DNA of 64,000 nucleotides from Parvibaculum sp. (GCA_030645235.1 JAUSMV010000030.1:248001-312000); one strand, 5' to 3'; positions 11,866 through 21,482 are shown, numbered from the stretch's first letter. A program made the numbers and translations. The notes: generated by a model from the letters alone, not told the origin.

Positions 11866-14010
11866 CTACGCCACAGACTGACCGAGCGCTGTTGCATTTT
11901 CCGCGTTGACCACACAACGCTCCGTCGGAAACACAACCGTTACAGTCGTTCCTACGCCCGGTTTACTTTCAATGTTCAGCCTGCCGCCGTGCTGTTCTGT
12001 GAGAGCCTGCACAATCGAAAGACCTATGCCCAGACCTTCATACTTCCGATTCAGATTTCCATCGACCTGAACGAAGCGGGCGAGCGCTTTGGGAATGTCG
12101 CTCTCTGACATGCCGATACCCGTGTCGCACACGCTGATATAGAAGCCTTCCGGCTCACAAAAAAGTCTGACCGTTACAGTTCCATTTGAAATGTTGAACT
12201 TGATTGCGTTGCTTACGAGATTGATCAGGATTTGCCTGATCTTGCGTTCATCTGCGGTGAGCCTCGGCAGATCGTCTGATGCCTCAAGTGCACATTGAAC
12301 ACCGACATTGTCGGCCTGCATTTTCGTGGATTTCAAAACCTGTGTCGCGATATCGCGCACCTGCACGCGCTCCTCAAACAATGTATCGCTTCCGGCCTCA
12401 ACCCTGGAAAGATCCAGAATGTCGCTCACCAGATCAAGAAGATGCGTGCCCGCATCATTTATATCTTTTGAATAAGCGGCATATCTCTCGTTCCCGATGG
12501 GGCCAAACATTTCAAGTTTCATCACTTCGGAAAAACCGATGATGGCATTCAGAGGCGTTCTCAGCTCATGACTCATTGTAGCGAGAAACTCTGTCTTGGC
12601 ATGCGAGGCAACTTCTGCAAGTTGAAGTGCGCGCCCAAGTTCAGAGGCTTTCGTCTCAAGAATTTCGTTTGCGTCACGCAGGTTTTGTGTCAGTGCATTC
12701 CGTTCGCGCTCGACCCGTCTGAACTTGAGAACAAATGCCCGCACATGCAGAGACGTGACAAAAATGATGAGCAAATTCGACAACTCCATTGAGGAGTGGA
12801 TGAATTTCATGCTCGACAAAATTTCATATACAAACGTTGACAATGCGGCAATCAGGACGATCAGCGCATCACTCTTTGCCTCCTTGTCAAACAACAAGGT
12901 GCGTATGACCGTCACGCCGAGGACAACGCAAATCACAACCCATAAGAGCTGAAATGGTTCGCGAAGCAGGGTTATCGTTCCGGGCGGGAAGAAGGGCGCG
13001 GCGAAAAGGGCAAAGGCGCAGAACGCCGCCGAAATCACATAGACCACTTTGTCAACGCGCAGCACGCGTCCGTCACGGAACAAGTAGCAGACGAAAGCGT
13101 AGTAAGCGGTCGTCATCATAAACAACGACAGATACTCGAAATCGTATTTCCGGGCTTCGGAAAATGCGGGGAGATAATCCCAGACAAGATTGCTGACAAA
13201 AAAAGTGCGGAATGCCGACGTCGCAGTCAGCATCGCAAAAATCGCATGACCGCCGTATTGATCATGCGATCGCCCGATGATGAGCGTCACAGCCGACACT
13301 ATCAGCAGCACCAGGATTAATGCTGTCGGCAACGCGCTTTCACGACGCTGCATGGAGTCGAAATGCTGCAGGTAGCCGATCCGGGGGACATCGACAATGC
13401 CACCCTGCTTGTGGACATAGTTTGCAAGCTGAACGACAAGCTTGAAGTGCTGAACTTCACGAGGAAGCGTAATCACCGGAGCGGTCGGATTGTTCGCCAC
13501 AGCCTCTTTGGCGGAAGTGGGATCACCATTTGAATGCAGAAGGAACGGCCGCTCTTCTTCGCCGTTGGGGCCCTCCGTCAATGCATAGATTTGGTAGATT
13601 GATCGTGTTGTCCCCATGCGTAACGCAAGAAACTTCGTCACCTGCGGAAGCGTGATTCCGATGCAATAAGTTGCTGTGCCGTGACCGCTTGAAACATCCG
13701 AGGTAAATGCAGGACCCCAGATATCGGGAAGCGATATCTGTTGTGCGACCGCCCCCGCATCGACCAATTGGCAACTATTATTTGCAAATCTGGCCGCCGG
13801 AATAATCACGTTTCGATAGACGGTCCAATTGTCTTTGAGAAAAAAATCTTCGCCCCGGCTTAATTGCGGCTCAACGGAAACAGTCGGTACACTTGCCGAG
13901 ATCTCTGCAAACGCACCTGTAACGCTGCCGACAAAGATTGTCGCCACGCAGGTAATAGGCCAAACAGCAAGCCGAACTGTTCGCCTAATGAAATTTTGCA
14001 GCCGATGCAA
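11866..14010 (-). CDS. 7TM-DISM-type sensor histidine kinase (orphan)
   Basis: A membrane sensor kinase of 714 residues. An N-terminal signal segment (about residues 1–35) is followed by a roughly 180-residue periplasmic region and then seven hydrophobic segments, as in 7TMR-DISM receptors. A coiled linker leads to the HisKA domain (ATMSHELRTPLNAIIGF, phospho-acceptor His481). The HATPase_c domain follows with the N box (NLVSNAIKFN), G1 (VCDTGIGM) and G2 (YEGLGIGLSI). I place the start at TTG 14010 because GGAGG lies 8 bases upstream and the signal peptide follows directly; the frame is open to 14046. No receiver domain or response regulator is adjacent. The ligand is unknown. Confidence 0.9.
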   Translation of the reverse strand: MHRLQNFIRRTVRLAVWPITCVATIFVGSVTGAFAEISASVPTVSVEPQLSRGEDFFLKDNWTVYRNVIIPAARFANNSCQLVDAGAVAQQISLPDIWGPAFTSDVSSGHGTATYCIGITLPQVTKFLALRMGTTRSIYQIYALTEGPNGEEERPFLLHSNGDPTSAKEAVANNPTAPVITLPREVQHFKLVVQLANYVHKQGGIVDVPRIGYLQHFDSMQRRESALPTALILVLLIVSAVTLIIGRSHDQYGGHAIFAMLTATSAFRTFFVSNLVWDYLPAFSEARKYDFEYLSLFMMTTAYYAFVCYLFRDGRVLRVDKVVYVISAAFCAFALFAAPFFPPGTITLLREPFQLLWVVICVVLGVTVIRTLLFDKEAKSDALIVLIAALSTFVYEILSSMKFIHSSMELSNLLIIFVTSLHVRAFVLKFRRVERERNALTQNLRDANEILETKASELGRALQLAEVASHAKTEFLATMSHELRTPLNAIIGFSEVMKLEMFGPIGNERYAAYSKDINDAGTHLLDLVSDILDLSRVEAGSDTLFEERVQVRDIATQVLKSTKMQADNVGVQCALEASDDLPRLTADERKIRQILINLVSNAIKFNISNGTVTVRLFCEPEGFYISVCDTGIGMSESDIPKALARFVQVDGNLNRKYEGLGIGLSIVQALTEQHGGRLNIESKPGVGTTVTVVFPTERCVVNAENATALGQSVA

Positions 14011-14428
14011 CGCCGAAACCTCCGATAAACCCTGAAAGCATCGCAAAATCGCATTAAATAAGTGTTGGCCTCCCCCTCAATGATCACGTCTTTACCGCCG
14101 GACTGGGCCATCTATGGTTGCGCTGGTGGCCATTCACAAACCCAGGATGCGCTGCGTTTACCCTCGGTACCGAACATCACCTTACGGGACTTCCCGCCGA
14201 AGCCCGATTTCGTCTTTGTGTTGACAATTCGTGTTGAAAAGTTGGAATGATTGTTTATCCCACGTTCATCTTTTCCGCCTGAAGCCGGATACGCGCATTG
14301 CCCATGATAATGTCTTTTTCCAAACGTTGAGTTGAGTTGTGTTCGCGTTGCCAATTCCCGCCTGACTTGCCCGCGCGCCGCATATCAAGCACTCTTCCGC
14401 GCAACTTTCATTCCCGTCGAGAAGCATC
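14011..14428. other. Divergent promoter region, sensor kinase / aldo-keto reductase
   Basis: This 418-bp region has both flanking genes reading outward. TTGACA at 14221–14226 could be a −35 for the reductase but has no well-spaced −10. An open frame at 14062–14250 has no ribosome site or recognisable protein features. I see no repeat or RNA structure. Confidence 0.35.
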
Positions 14429-15421
14429 ATGTCAAACACACGCAAAGTCGGACCCTTCACCGTCGCTCCCATCGGCTTTGGCTGCATGAGCCTGTCGCAT
14501 TCCTATGGACCGCCGCCGTCCGAAGATCAGGCGACACGAGTGCTGCTTGGTGCAATCGATAAGGGATATACGTTTTTCGACACAGCCGCCGTCTATGGTC
14601 TCGGCCACAATGAGCGCCTTGTCGGGCGCGTGCTGAAGCCGCATCGCGACAAGATCGTGCTCGCATCGAAATGCGGCATGACGCGCGGCGAAGAGCGCGA
14701 CCTCAACGGGTCGCCTGAAAGGCTCAAGCAGACATGTGACGAAAGCCTCACACGTCTCGGCGTTGATGTGATCGATCTTTACTATCTGCACCGCTGGGAC
14801 AAACGCGTGCCAATTGAAGAGAGCGTCGGTGCGTTGGCTGATCTTGTTAATGCCGGGAAAATCAAAAGCATCGGATTGTCGGAAGTCGGCGCGACGACAT
14901 TGCGCAAGGCCCATGCGACGCACCCCATCGCCGCATTGCAAACCGAATATTCACCATGGACACGCAATCCGGAAATTGCCGTGCTTGATGCCTGCCGTGA
15001 ATTGAGCGTCGCGTTTGTGGCCTTCAGCCCCGTGGCGCGCGGCTTTCTTGCGGGCGGCGCAAACGACCCTGCTAAATTCGGTCCGGGTGATTTCCGCAAA
15101 GGCATGCCACGCTTTTTGGGTGATGCGTTTGTCACAAACCTCAAACTCCTCGATGGGTTCAAAGCATTGGCGCAAGAGGCGAACTGCACACCCGCACAAC
15201 TTTGCCTTGCGTGGCTGCTCGCCAAAGACCCGATCATCGTGCCGATCCCCGGCACATCACGCCCTAAACACATGTCCGAAAATTTCGGAGGCGTCGCGGT
15301 AAACCTAACGCCGGAACTCATCGGAAAGATCGACACACTCATAAACGAAAAAACCGTCGCCGGCGCTCGCTATTCAGATGCGATGCAGGCGACGGTTGAT
15401 ACGGAAGACTGGATGAACTAG
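14429..15421 (+). CDS. Aldo/keto reductase
   Basis: This is an NADPH-dependent carbonyl reductase of the aldo/keto reductase superfamily, 330 residues, cytosolic. The catalytic tetrad can be placed: Asp51 and Tyr56 in FFDTAAVYG, Lys81 in LASKCG and His121 in YYLHRWD. The NADP-binding end is present as IPGTSRPKHMSENFGG. The sequence GCMSLSHSYGPPP near the N-terminus is typical of the AKR13/YhdN-like group. It starts at ATG 14429 with GAGAAG a few bases upstream. It stands alone; its physiological substrate cannot be inferred. It converges on the small membrane protein gene 18 bp downstream. Confidence 0.95.
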   Translation: MSNTRKVGPFTVAPIGFGCMSLSHSYGPPPSEDQATRVLLGAIDKGYTFFDTAAVYGLGHNERLVGRVLKPHRDKIVLASKCGMTRGEERDLNGSPERLKQTCDESLTRLGVDVIDLYYLHRWDKRVPIEESVGALADLVNAGKIKSIGLSEVGATTLRKAHATHPIAALQTEYSPWTRNPEIAVLDACRELSVAFVAFSPVARGFLAGGANDPAKFGPGDFRKGMPRFLGDAFVTNLKLLDGFKALAQEANCTPAQLCLAWLLAKDPIIVPIPGTSRPKHMSENFGGVAVNLTPELIGKIDTLINEKTVAGARYSDAMQATVDTEDWMN

Positions 15422-15439
15422 CCCTGTCTCGGGACTCCT

Positions 15440-15580
15440 CTATCGACGTGTATAGGGGAGCACATATTTTGCGAACAGAATGATGACGACCGCGAATAAA
15501 ACAATGGTCACAAAATCAGCGAGACGCGTCTCGCTCACCACCATTTCGTTACCGATCATCCGCCCAATCATTTCATTCAT
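15440..15580 (-). CDS. 46-residue single-span membrane protein
   Basis: This is a small ORF starting MNEMIGRMIGNEMVVSETRL, with a strongly hydrophobic helix (about residues 22–40, DFVTIVLFAVVIILFAKYV) and a basic end (YTRR). A GAGGG ribosome site lies 8 bases before ATG 15580. The amphipathic N-terminus, single span and positive C-terminus suggest an inner-membrane protein with N-out topology. It is the third of three small envelope genes on this strand (16346 to 15440), 25 bp after the collagen-like gene. No family is recognised and its function is unknown. Confidence 0.65.
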   Translation of the reverse strand: MNEMIGRMIGNEMVVSETRLADFVTIVLFAVVIILFAKYVLPYTRR

Positions 15581-15605
15581 TTAAGTACCCTCTGCGTCTG
15601 ACAGA

Positions 15606-15917
15606 TCACGGATTGATAATGACAGTGCTACCGCCATCTTCGCCCGTATCGCCGGTCGCGCCTGTGGCGCCCGTATTGCCGGTATCACCTGCGCTGCCCG
15701 TGTCACCGGTCGCGCCCGTCGCACCGGTGTTGCCCGTGTCGCCCGTTGCGCCCTGCGGACCTGCGGGGCCGGTTATGCTGGTGTTTGCGGGCTGCGGCTC
15801 GCCGCCGATGCGGCCTGTGTAGAAAAGCCCGCCGATAAGAATGCCTGCGAACAAAAGTCCGCCCACGATGAAATAGAGTCCATTGTTGCTGTTCGAATCG
15901 TTCTGTTCGTAAGCCAT
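15606..15917 (-). CDS. Membrane-anchored collagen-like (Gly-X-Thr repeat) protein
   Basis: This 103-residue protein has a short polar N-terminus ([13 protein letters not shown]), one hydrophobic span ([19 protein letters not shown]), then about 15 Gly-X-Y triplets ([19 protein letters not shown] and similar) rich in Thr, Asp and Ala, and a short STVIINP tail. Bacterial collagen-like repeats of GAT/GDT type form triple helices and are usually surface exposed. The anchor implies the repeat projects into the periplasm or beyond. GAGG lies upstream of ATG 15917; an earlier in-frame start is less likely. Codons in the repeat are varied, not an exact DNA repeat, so the repeats appear maintained at the protein level. 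Confidence 0.78.
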   Translation of the reverse strand: MAYEQNDSNSNNGLYFIVGGLLFAGILIGGLFYTGRIGGEPQPANTSITGPAGPQGATGDTGNTGATGATGDTGSAGDTGNTGATGATGDTGEDGGSTVIINP

Positions 15918-15971
15918 GTCAAACCTCAATATGTTGCCTGATTAAATTCAATTCTGATGACAACTCAGGTG

Positions 15972-16346
15972 TCATTTCTGATAGCGGTTCGAGCCGCCTT
16001 GTCCGCTTCTGTTGCGTCCACGGTCATTGTCATAGTCGCGATTGTTGTGGTCGTAGTGGCTGCGATCCCGCTGGTCGGCGCGGAACTGCGAGCCGCCATG
16101 AAACTGCTCACGACGAAAATGACGCTGATCGTCGCGGCGATAGCGATTGTCGCTGTCGCGATAATAAAAATAGCCGTCATTATGCCAATAACCGCCGGAA
16201 TATGCGCCGTAGTAACCGTCGTAATAACCGTCATAGGTCGCACTGCCCTGCACATAGGCCGGCTGATGAGGGGGACCGGCATAAACGCAACCCGACATCG
16301 CAAGCGCGACTGTGAGACCACATGCAGCCTTCAAAACATTGTTCAC
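15972..16346 (-). CDS. Predicted lipoprotein, Tyr/Gly/Asp/Arg-rich
   Basis: This 124-residue protein begins at GTG 16346 with GAGAGG 9 bases upstream. It has a lipoprotein signal peptide with lipobox LAMSGC, so Cys20 would be lipidated. The mature part is unusual: a Tyr/Gly-rich segment (YDGYYDGYYGAYSGGYWHNDG) followed by an Arg/Asp/His/Asn-rich tail without clear hydrophobic core, probably disordered. Similar low-complexity lipoproteins are common in alphaproteobacteria, and no function is established. It lies 54 bp upstream of the collagen-like gene and may be co-transcribed with it. Confidence 0.75.
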   Translation of the reverse strand: MNNVLKAACGLTVALAMSGCVYAGPPHQPAYVQGSATYDGYYDGYYGAYSGGYWHNDGYFYYRDSDNRYRRDDQRHFRREQFHGGSQFRADQRDRSHYDHNNRDYDNDRGRNRSGQGGSNRYQK

Positions 16347-16523
16347 GGAAAGGACCTCTCTGATTGTCGCGCCCGAATTGAGCGCGCCAGCGTGGCCGGA
16401 TCGTCGTGAAATTATGCAGGAGTTATGTCATCACGACCGAATGCGACACCTTATTGGTATGGCAAATGGTCCTGCGCGCGCAGGCTCGGAAACTACTCAT
16501 TTCGAGAGGTGCACAAAATAAAG

Positions 16524-16554
16524 AGGCCGGGCGGGATATAATCCCGCCCGGCCT
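16524..16554 (-). terminator. Rho-independent terminator of the monooxygenase gene
   Basis: A perfect 14-bp G+C-rich stem (AGGCCGGGCGGGAT paired with its complement, 3-base loop) is followed on the minus strand by CTCTTTATTTTG. It lies 21 bp after the stop of the Baeyer-Villiger monooxygenase gene and separates it from the small envelope genes. Confidence 0.85.
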
Positions 16555-16575
16555 TCAAATGAATCCGAGCTTTAT

Positions 16576-18393
16576 CTACTGCAATTCCAATCCCGGCAGG
16601 TCGCCCTTGGCGCGCCAGTCTTCCAGCAGTTTAATGAAGGCGATTGAGCCTGCACCGTAAGACCCGTTGCGGATCGCGCGATCTGACGGCTGGCCTTCGT
16701 TGTTGTAATAGCCCGGCGTACATTCTTCGAGATAACGACGGTTGAACACAGCCGATTTGATGACTTCATCCACCCAGTTCTTTTCCGCTTCGTCCGACAC
16801 TTCAACAACGCGGGCCTGACGGTCGATGCATTCTTTGGTGATGTAGGCCAGATGCTTGCTCTGCTCGTTCAGCATGTGCGGGTAGTTCGCGGTGAAACCC
16901 GCCTGCGAATTTCCGACAATGAAGCAGTTGGGGAAACCACGGCTATGCATGCCGTGCAGCGTCGAAACGCCGTCTTTCCATTTGTCGGTGAGCGTCTGGC
17001 CGTCGCGGCCATAGATTTCAAAGCCCGCCCGGCGTGTGTAGCTCGTGCCGACTTCGAAGCCCGTCGCGTAAATCAGGCAATCCACTTCGAACTCTTCGCC
17101 ATTGGCGATGATCGAGTTTGCGGTGATACGCTCCACGCCCTGACCCTGCGTATCAACAAGGCGCACGTTGGGGCGGTTGAACGTGTCGAGATATTCGTCA
17201 TGGAAGCAAGGGCGCTTGCAGAACTGGTTGTACCAGGGCTTCAAAGCCTCGGCTTTTGCCGGGTCTTTCACGACGCTCGACACGCGGTCGCGGATCGAAT
17301 TCATTTTCTGAAAGTCAGCAAGCTGCACAATCTTCGCCATCTCTTCCGGCGAGCGGCCCATCGCACCTTTGCGCGCCATCACGAGCAGATTGCCGATGAT
17401 GTCGGTCCAGCCGTCATTGACGAGGTCTTCCTCGGCAAAGCCGCCGGAGACGAGCGTGTTGAAATTATCCATACGCGCCTGCTGCCAACCGGGCTGAAGG
17501 CTCTTCTGCCATTCAGGGTCCGTCGGGCGGTTGTTGCGCACGTCAATCGATGACGGTGTGCGCTGGAACACGGTGAGTTCCTTCGCCCATGCGCCCAGAT
17601 GCGGCACGCATTGCACGGCCGTTGCGCCTGTGCCGATAATGCCGACGCGCTTGTCTTTGAGGCCCGTCAGATTGCCGTAAGCATCACCACCCGTGTAGGC
17701 GTAGTCCCAGCGGCTCGTGTGGAACGAATGGCCCTTGAAACCTTCAACGCCGGGGATGCCCGGGAGTTTCGGGCGATGCAACGGGCCGCTCGCCGTCACA
17801 ACGAAACGCGCGCGGATGGCGTCGCCGCGATTGGTCTTGACGATCCAACGGGCAATATTGTTGTCCCAATGAAGCTCGGTCGCCTCTGTCTGAAACAGCG
17901 CATCCTTGTAGAGATCGAAATGTTCACCGATCTTTTTGCAATAGGCGAGAATTTCTGACGCTTTGGTGTATTTTTCGACGGGCATGTAGCCCACTTCCTC
18001 GAGCAGCGGCAGATAGATGTAGCTTTCGATGTCGCAAGCCGCACCCGGATAACGGTTCCAATACCACGTGCCGCCGAAGTCGCCGCCCTTTTCGATCATA
18101 CGCACGCTCGCGACGCCCGCCTCGCGCAGACGCGCGCCGGCGAGCAACCCGCCGAAGCCGCCACCGACGACAACGACATCAACTTCGTCTGTCAGCGGTT
18201 CGCGCTTGAAACCTGTTTCGACATAAGGGTCTTCGAGATAATGCGCGTACTGACCTTTGATCTCGACATATTGCTCATTGCCATCTTTGCGCAGACGCTT
18301 GTCGCGCTCGACACGATATTTTTCTTTAAGGGCTACGGGGTCAAAACCGAGGTCATCGGCTACGGATTGGTTGCCTGAATTTGCGTCAGCCAT
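16576..18393 (-). CDS. Baeyer-Villiger-type flavin monooxygenase
   Basis: This 605-residue class B flavoprotein inserts oxygen next to a carbonyl, turning ketones into esters or lactones, using FAD and NADPH. The first Rossmann motif is [13 protein letters not shown] (Gly 77–82) and the second [11 protein letters not shown] (254–259). Between them lies the BVMO fingerprint F219-K-G-H-S-F-H225-T-S-R-W229-D. The Asp after Trp and the overall length place it near cyclohexanone/phenylacetone/steroid monooxygenases. Substrate specificity cannot be read. It has its own promoter with a palindrome (18478–18505) and a strong terminator, so it is a regulated single-gene unit. Confidence 0.94.
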   Translation of the reverse strand: MADANSGNQSVADDLGFDPVALKEKYRVERDKRLRKDGNEQYVEIKGQYAHYLEDPYVETGFKREPLTDEVDVVVVGGGFGGLLAGARLREAGVASVRMIEKGGDFGGTWYWNRYPGAACDIESYIYLPLLEEVGYMPVEKYTKASEILAYCKKIGEHFDLYKDALFQTEATELHWDNNIARWIVKTNRGDAIRARFVVTASGPLHRPKLPGIPGVEGFKGHSFHTSRWDYAYTGGDAYGNLTGLKDKRVGIIGTGATAVQCVPHLGAWAKELTVFQRTPSSIDVRNNRPTDPEWQKSLQPGWQQARMDNFNTLVSGGFAEEDLVNDGWTDIIGNLLVMARKGAMGRSPEEMAKIVQLADFQKMNSIRDRVSSVVKDPAKAEALKPWYNQFCKRPCFHDEYLDTFNRPNVRLVDTQGQGVERITANSIIANGEEFEVDCLIYATGFEVGTSYTRRAGFEIYGRDGQTLTDKWKDGVSTLHGMHSRGFPNCFIVGNSQAGFTANYPHMLNEQSKHLAYITKECIDRQARVVEVSDEAEKNWVDEVIKSAVFNRRYLEECTPGYYNNEGQPSDRAIRNGSYGAGSIAFIKLLEDWRAKGDLPGLELQ

Positions 18394-18477
18394 TTGGCGT
18401 CACTCCCATCATCATTGTTACCGGCCGCCGTCTTTCGGGCGGTTGATGCGGGTGCCTCCTCCCGCGCGTTGGGAGGG

Positions 18478-18505
18478 ATGATAACTCTGGGTTATCATCT
18501 GTCAA
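18478..18505 (-). promoter_or_regulatory. Promoter with embedded operator palindrome
   Basis: Read on the minus strand, TTGACA (18505–18500) and TATCAT (18483–18478) are separated by 16 bp, a good sigma-70 promoter about 85 bp before the BVMO ATG. A perfect 8-bp inverted repeat, ATGATAAC–5 bp–GTTATCAT (18478–18498), fills the spacer and covers the −10. This is the classic layout for a TetR-type repressor site. No such regulator gene is adjacent. Confidence 0.6.
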
Positions 18506-18619
18506 AGACAAATGACAAAAAATCAGCATGAAATTCCAGCTTCGCAAGATGACGCCAGCGTCACCAAAACCTGCAGACCCACCGAACTTAAGCCCGCCCC
18601 AACGTCCGCGCCGTGTTCG

Positions 18620-20395
18620 TCAGGCGCGTTGCTTGCGGATAATCATCCACAACCCGAAGCCGATCAGCAGCAACAGGCCCACCAGCACCAGAGGCCCCCA
18701 CCAGTAGAACTCCATCTGCCGCTTCAGTGTGTTCGTGGTAATCTGCTCCAGCGAGTTATAGCCCGCCGGCATTTCTAGTACGCCCATCTTCCTGGCATAG
18801 GCAGCATAGTCAGCCTTCAACTCGGCGAGACGCCCGGGGTCGCTCGCAGCAAGATCATGGACCTCGCCCGGATCGCTGACAAGATTAAACAGCCGCCACA
18901 CGCCGTCACCCACAGGCGCCACATTGCGCACGATCTTGTAATCGCCCTTGTAGAGCGCCGAATTGCCCGAGACTTCAATGCCGATCGTATCGTCGGGCCC
19001 ATAGGTCTCGTTGCTCTTGCCGAACAGAACCGGCGCAAGGCTGCGTCCCGTCATGTCGGAAGAGTCGTCGTTCACGCCTGCCAGCGACAGGATCGTGGGT
19101 GTGATGTCGGTCACCAGCGCCGCCGAGCCGATGCGTTCCACGCCAACGCCCGGTCCTGCCACGATCAACGGCACGCGCACGCCGCCCTCGGAGGCATAGA
19201 ACTTGAAGAGGTCACTCGGGCTAGCCGTGGCGCTCGCCCATTCCGGACCAATGAAGTTCCAGCTTCCTTTTTCACCAATGCCTTCAAGGCCGGTGTGATA
19301 GCTGTTAAGCGCCATCCAGAATTTCAAGCGGCCATCATTGTCGCCGCGCGATGGCTCCGGCCCGTTGTCCGATGTGACGATAAAGACCGTGTTGTCATAT
19401 TGCCCCGTCTCCCTCAGATGCGCGATCAGACGACCGATATGCTGGTCCATCGCTTCGAGCATCGCGGCCTCCACCTGCATGCGCATGGCATAGAGATGTT
19501 GGTCGTCTTTCGAGAGTGAATTCCAGTCGCGCATGGATGGATGCATGGGGGCCAGCGCCGCATCCCGCGGAATAAGCCCCAGTTCCTTCGCGCGCTGCCA
19601 GCGCTTCTCGCGCAGCACCTGCCAGCCGGCGTCATAGACACCGTTGTAATGCGCCGTCAATTCCGGCGGTGCCTGCACAGGTATGTGGATCGCCTGAAAG
19701 GCCAAATAGGCGAAGAAGGGTTTCGACGTGTCCGATCCCTTGTCGAGATAGTCGATCATTTTATCGACGATGAATTCCGACGAATAGAAATCCTCCGGCA
19801 GCGTCGCAGGCTTGCCATCTTCAAACCAGGGTGCGTCCTTGTAGTAAGGCATGTAGGACTTCTGTTCCCAATTGTCCGCGCCGGAAGCGTCCAGCGCGAA
19901 GGAACGATCAAAGCCATGCATGTTGGGCAGGTCACCCTTCTTGCTTCCCATATGCCACTTGCCCGCCATCAGTGTGCGGTAACCTGCGGGACGCAGGCGG
20001 TCGGCCAGCGTTTCCACACCGGGCTCCAGCGCCATGCCATAGCCCGGCATGCCTACATGTTCCGGCGGCAGAACTTCCGGAATGGTGGCAACGCCCGTCT
20101 TGTGATTGTCCATGCCGGTCAACAGCATGGCGCGTGAGGGTGAGCAGAGCGGCGAGGTGCGATAGTTGGTGAACATGGCGCCGCGCGCCGCCAGAGCATC
20201 GATGTTGGGCGTATGTGCTTCGCCGCCATAGGCACCAATGTCCATCAACGCCGCGTCGTCGATCAGCAACACCACGAAGTTCGTGCGCGGGCCATCCGCC
20301 TGCGCCATGGGCGTAGGGAAAGCACCAAAGGTGAAAGCCAATGACACCAGCATCGCGCGGACCCTGCCGCCCGTCATGGTCGATAAGACTGCCAA
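18620..20395 (-). CDS. Arylsulfatase, exported, C-terminal membrane anchor
   Basis: A type I sulfatase of 591 residues that hydrolyses sulfate esters. The formylglycine signature C-S-P-S-R occurs at Cys84–Arg88 (SPLCSPSRAMLLTG); metal ligands include the early Asp pair (LLIDD) and a later VTSDNGPEPSRGD. An N-terminal signal peptide and a C-terminal hydrophobic helix (WWGPLVLVGLLLLIGFGLW) plus basic RKQRA tail place it in the periplasm, tethered to the inner membrane. The TTG at 20395 is chosen because GAGGGA sits upstream; ATG 20377 is the alternative. It needs a formylglycine-generating enzyme, not seen here. It lies 102 bp after the COG3687 gene. Confidence 0.94.
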   Translation of the reverse strand: MAVLSTMTGGRVRAMLVSLAFTFGAFPTPMAQADGPRTNFVVLLIDDAALMDIGAYGGEAHTPNIDALAARGAMFTNYRTSPLCSPSRAMLLTGMDNHKTGVATIPEVLPPEHVGMPGYGMALEPGVETLADRLRPAGYRTLMAGKWHMGSKKGDLPNMHGFDRSFALDASGADNWEQKSYMPYYKDAPWFEDGKPATLPEDFYSSEFIVDKMIDYLDKGSDTSKPFFAYLAFQAIHIPVQAPPELTAHYNGVYDAGWQVLREKRWQRAKELGLIPRDAALAPMHPSMRDWNSLSKDDQHLYAMRMQVEAAMLEAMDQHIGRLIAHLRETGQYDNTVFIVTSDNGPEPSRGDNDGRLKFWMALNSYHTGLEGIGEKGSWNFIGPEWASATASPSDLFKFYASEGGVRVPLIVAGPGVGVERIGSAALVTDITPTILSLAGVNDDSSDMTGRSLAPVLFGKSNETYGPDDTIGIEVSGNSALYKGDYKIVRNVAPVGDGVWRLFNLVSDPGEVHDLAASDPGRLAELKADYAAYARKMGVLEMPAGYNSLEQITTNTLKRQMEFYWWGPLVLVGLLLLIGFGLWMIIRKQRA

Positions 20396-20497
20396 GATGT
20401 TCCCTCGAATTTACGCGCATACCCACGCACCAGCGCAGGCCCTGCCCTGCTCCTTTGGTAAACCACTGACATCAATGGCGTCAATTAAATTGCTGGA

Positions 20498-21358
20498 TCA
20501 GGATGGAGCGCCTGAGGCGCGGGCGTTCAATTCCTGCATGTTGCTGACGATCTCCGCGCGGTTGTCGTGATCCCAAGGATGAAAGTCACGGCGGAAATAA
20601 TCAAGATAGGTGCGGCCAAGCCCACGATAGACACCGCCTTTGCCGAACAGGAATCGCAGGCCGTTGAACCAAAGCGCCGTGCGGGATCCTCCATAATTCC
20701 TCAGCATCAGACGCATGTGGCGGAACGTGTCCCAGAAAAACTGCACGGTCACGACAAACATCATATAGCGGCGCAAACCGAGCGTTCCGCCGACTGCGCG
20801 ATAAACGTCAAAGGCCACCGCCTTGTGCTCGCTTTCCTCAATCGCGTGCCAGCGCCAGAGCGCCGCCATTTCAGGGTCGGCGCCGGCAAGCGCTTCATGC
20901 TTTCGCAGCAGCGCATCCGCCAGCATCGCCGTCCAATGTTCGTAAGCGACCGTTGAAGCAAGATGGACAATGGACGAGAGATGTTTCAGTGCCCAGACCT
21001 GACGACGGCGAATAGGCTTCTCAAGCCGATCCAGCGAATAACCGCGCAATGCGCAAAGCGCTTCATTGTAACGCTGATGCTCGCGGCGATGAATATATTC
21101 CTGCGCCGAGAAGGCTTGCGCATGTTCACGCAATGCCGGATCAGTAATCTGACCACGATAAAATTTCACGCTATCAATAAAATGCTGCTCGCCAATGGGA
21201 AACATGATCGACAGCGCATTGAAATAGGCCGTGCGAAAGGCGTCACCACCATGCCAATCGTGACTTAGTGCTTCAACGGAAAAGTGCATATTGCGCGGCG
21301 TGATGTCGAAGCCTTCAGGCGTGCGTGAGGCCGCACCGATCGTCGCAGAATCTCTCAT
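20498..21358 (-). CDS. COG3687-type predicted metal-dependent hydrolase
   Basis: This 286-residue helical protein belongs to the PF10118 family, with the diagnostic His/Glu-rich core: EQHFIDSVKFYRGQI, then FSAQEYIHRREHQRYNEAL, and later WHAIEESEHKAVAFDVY. These carboxylate/histidine clusters look like a di-metal four-helix-bundle site, although the family name 'hydrolase' is not proven biochemically. It starts at ATG 21358 with AGGAG 8 bases upstream; upstream in-frame codons are rejected. COG3687 genes often sit in steroid, terpene or hydrocarbon catabolic regions, consistent with neighbours here. It may be co-transcribed with the sulfatase. Confidence 0.88.
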   Translation of the reverse strand: MRDSATIGAASRTPEGFDITPRNMHFSVEALSHDWHGGDAFRTAYFNALSIMFPIGEQHFIDSVKFYRGQITDPALREHAQAFSAQEYIHRREHQRYNEALCALRGYSLDRLEKPIRRRQVWALKHLSSIVHLASTVAYEHWTAMLADALLRKHEALAGADPEMAALWRWHAIEESEHKAVAFDVYRAVGGTLGLRRYMMFVVTVQFFWDTFRHMRLMLRNYGGSRTALWFNGLRFLFGKGGVYRGLGRTYLDYFRRDFHPWDHDNRAEIVSNMQELNARASGAPS

Positions 21359-21482
21359 ATCATAAGCTCCTGTTATCAAAACTGCCGCAACAAACATATC
21401 ATCTCAAATGTAAGAACCTGCACATGCACAACAAGGACCGGAAGCGGCCATCAGGAGGTCATTTCCGGCCAGTGCGTGCTTC

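Noticed and set aside
14062-14250. 62-codon frame in the kinase/reductase gap
   Set aside because: It has no ribosome site, hydrophobic segment or recognisable motif.
15630-15775. Short repeats resembling a CRISPR array
   Set aside because: The period is 9 bp (Gly-X-Y codons) within a coding frame; there are no spacers and no cas genes.
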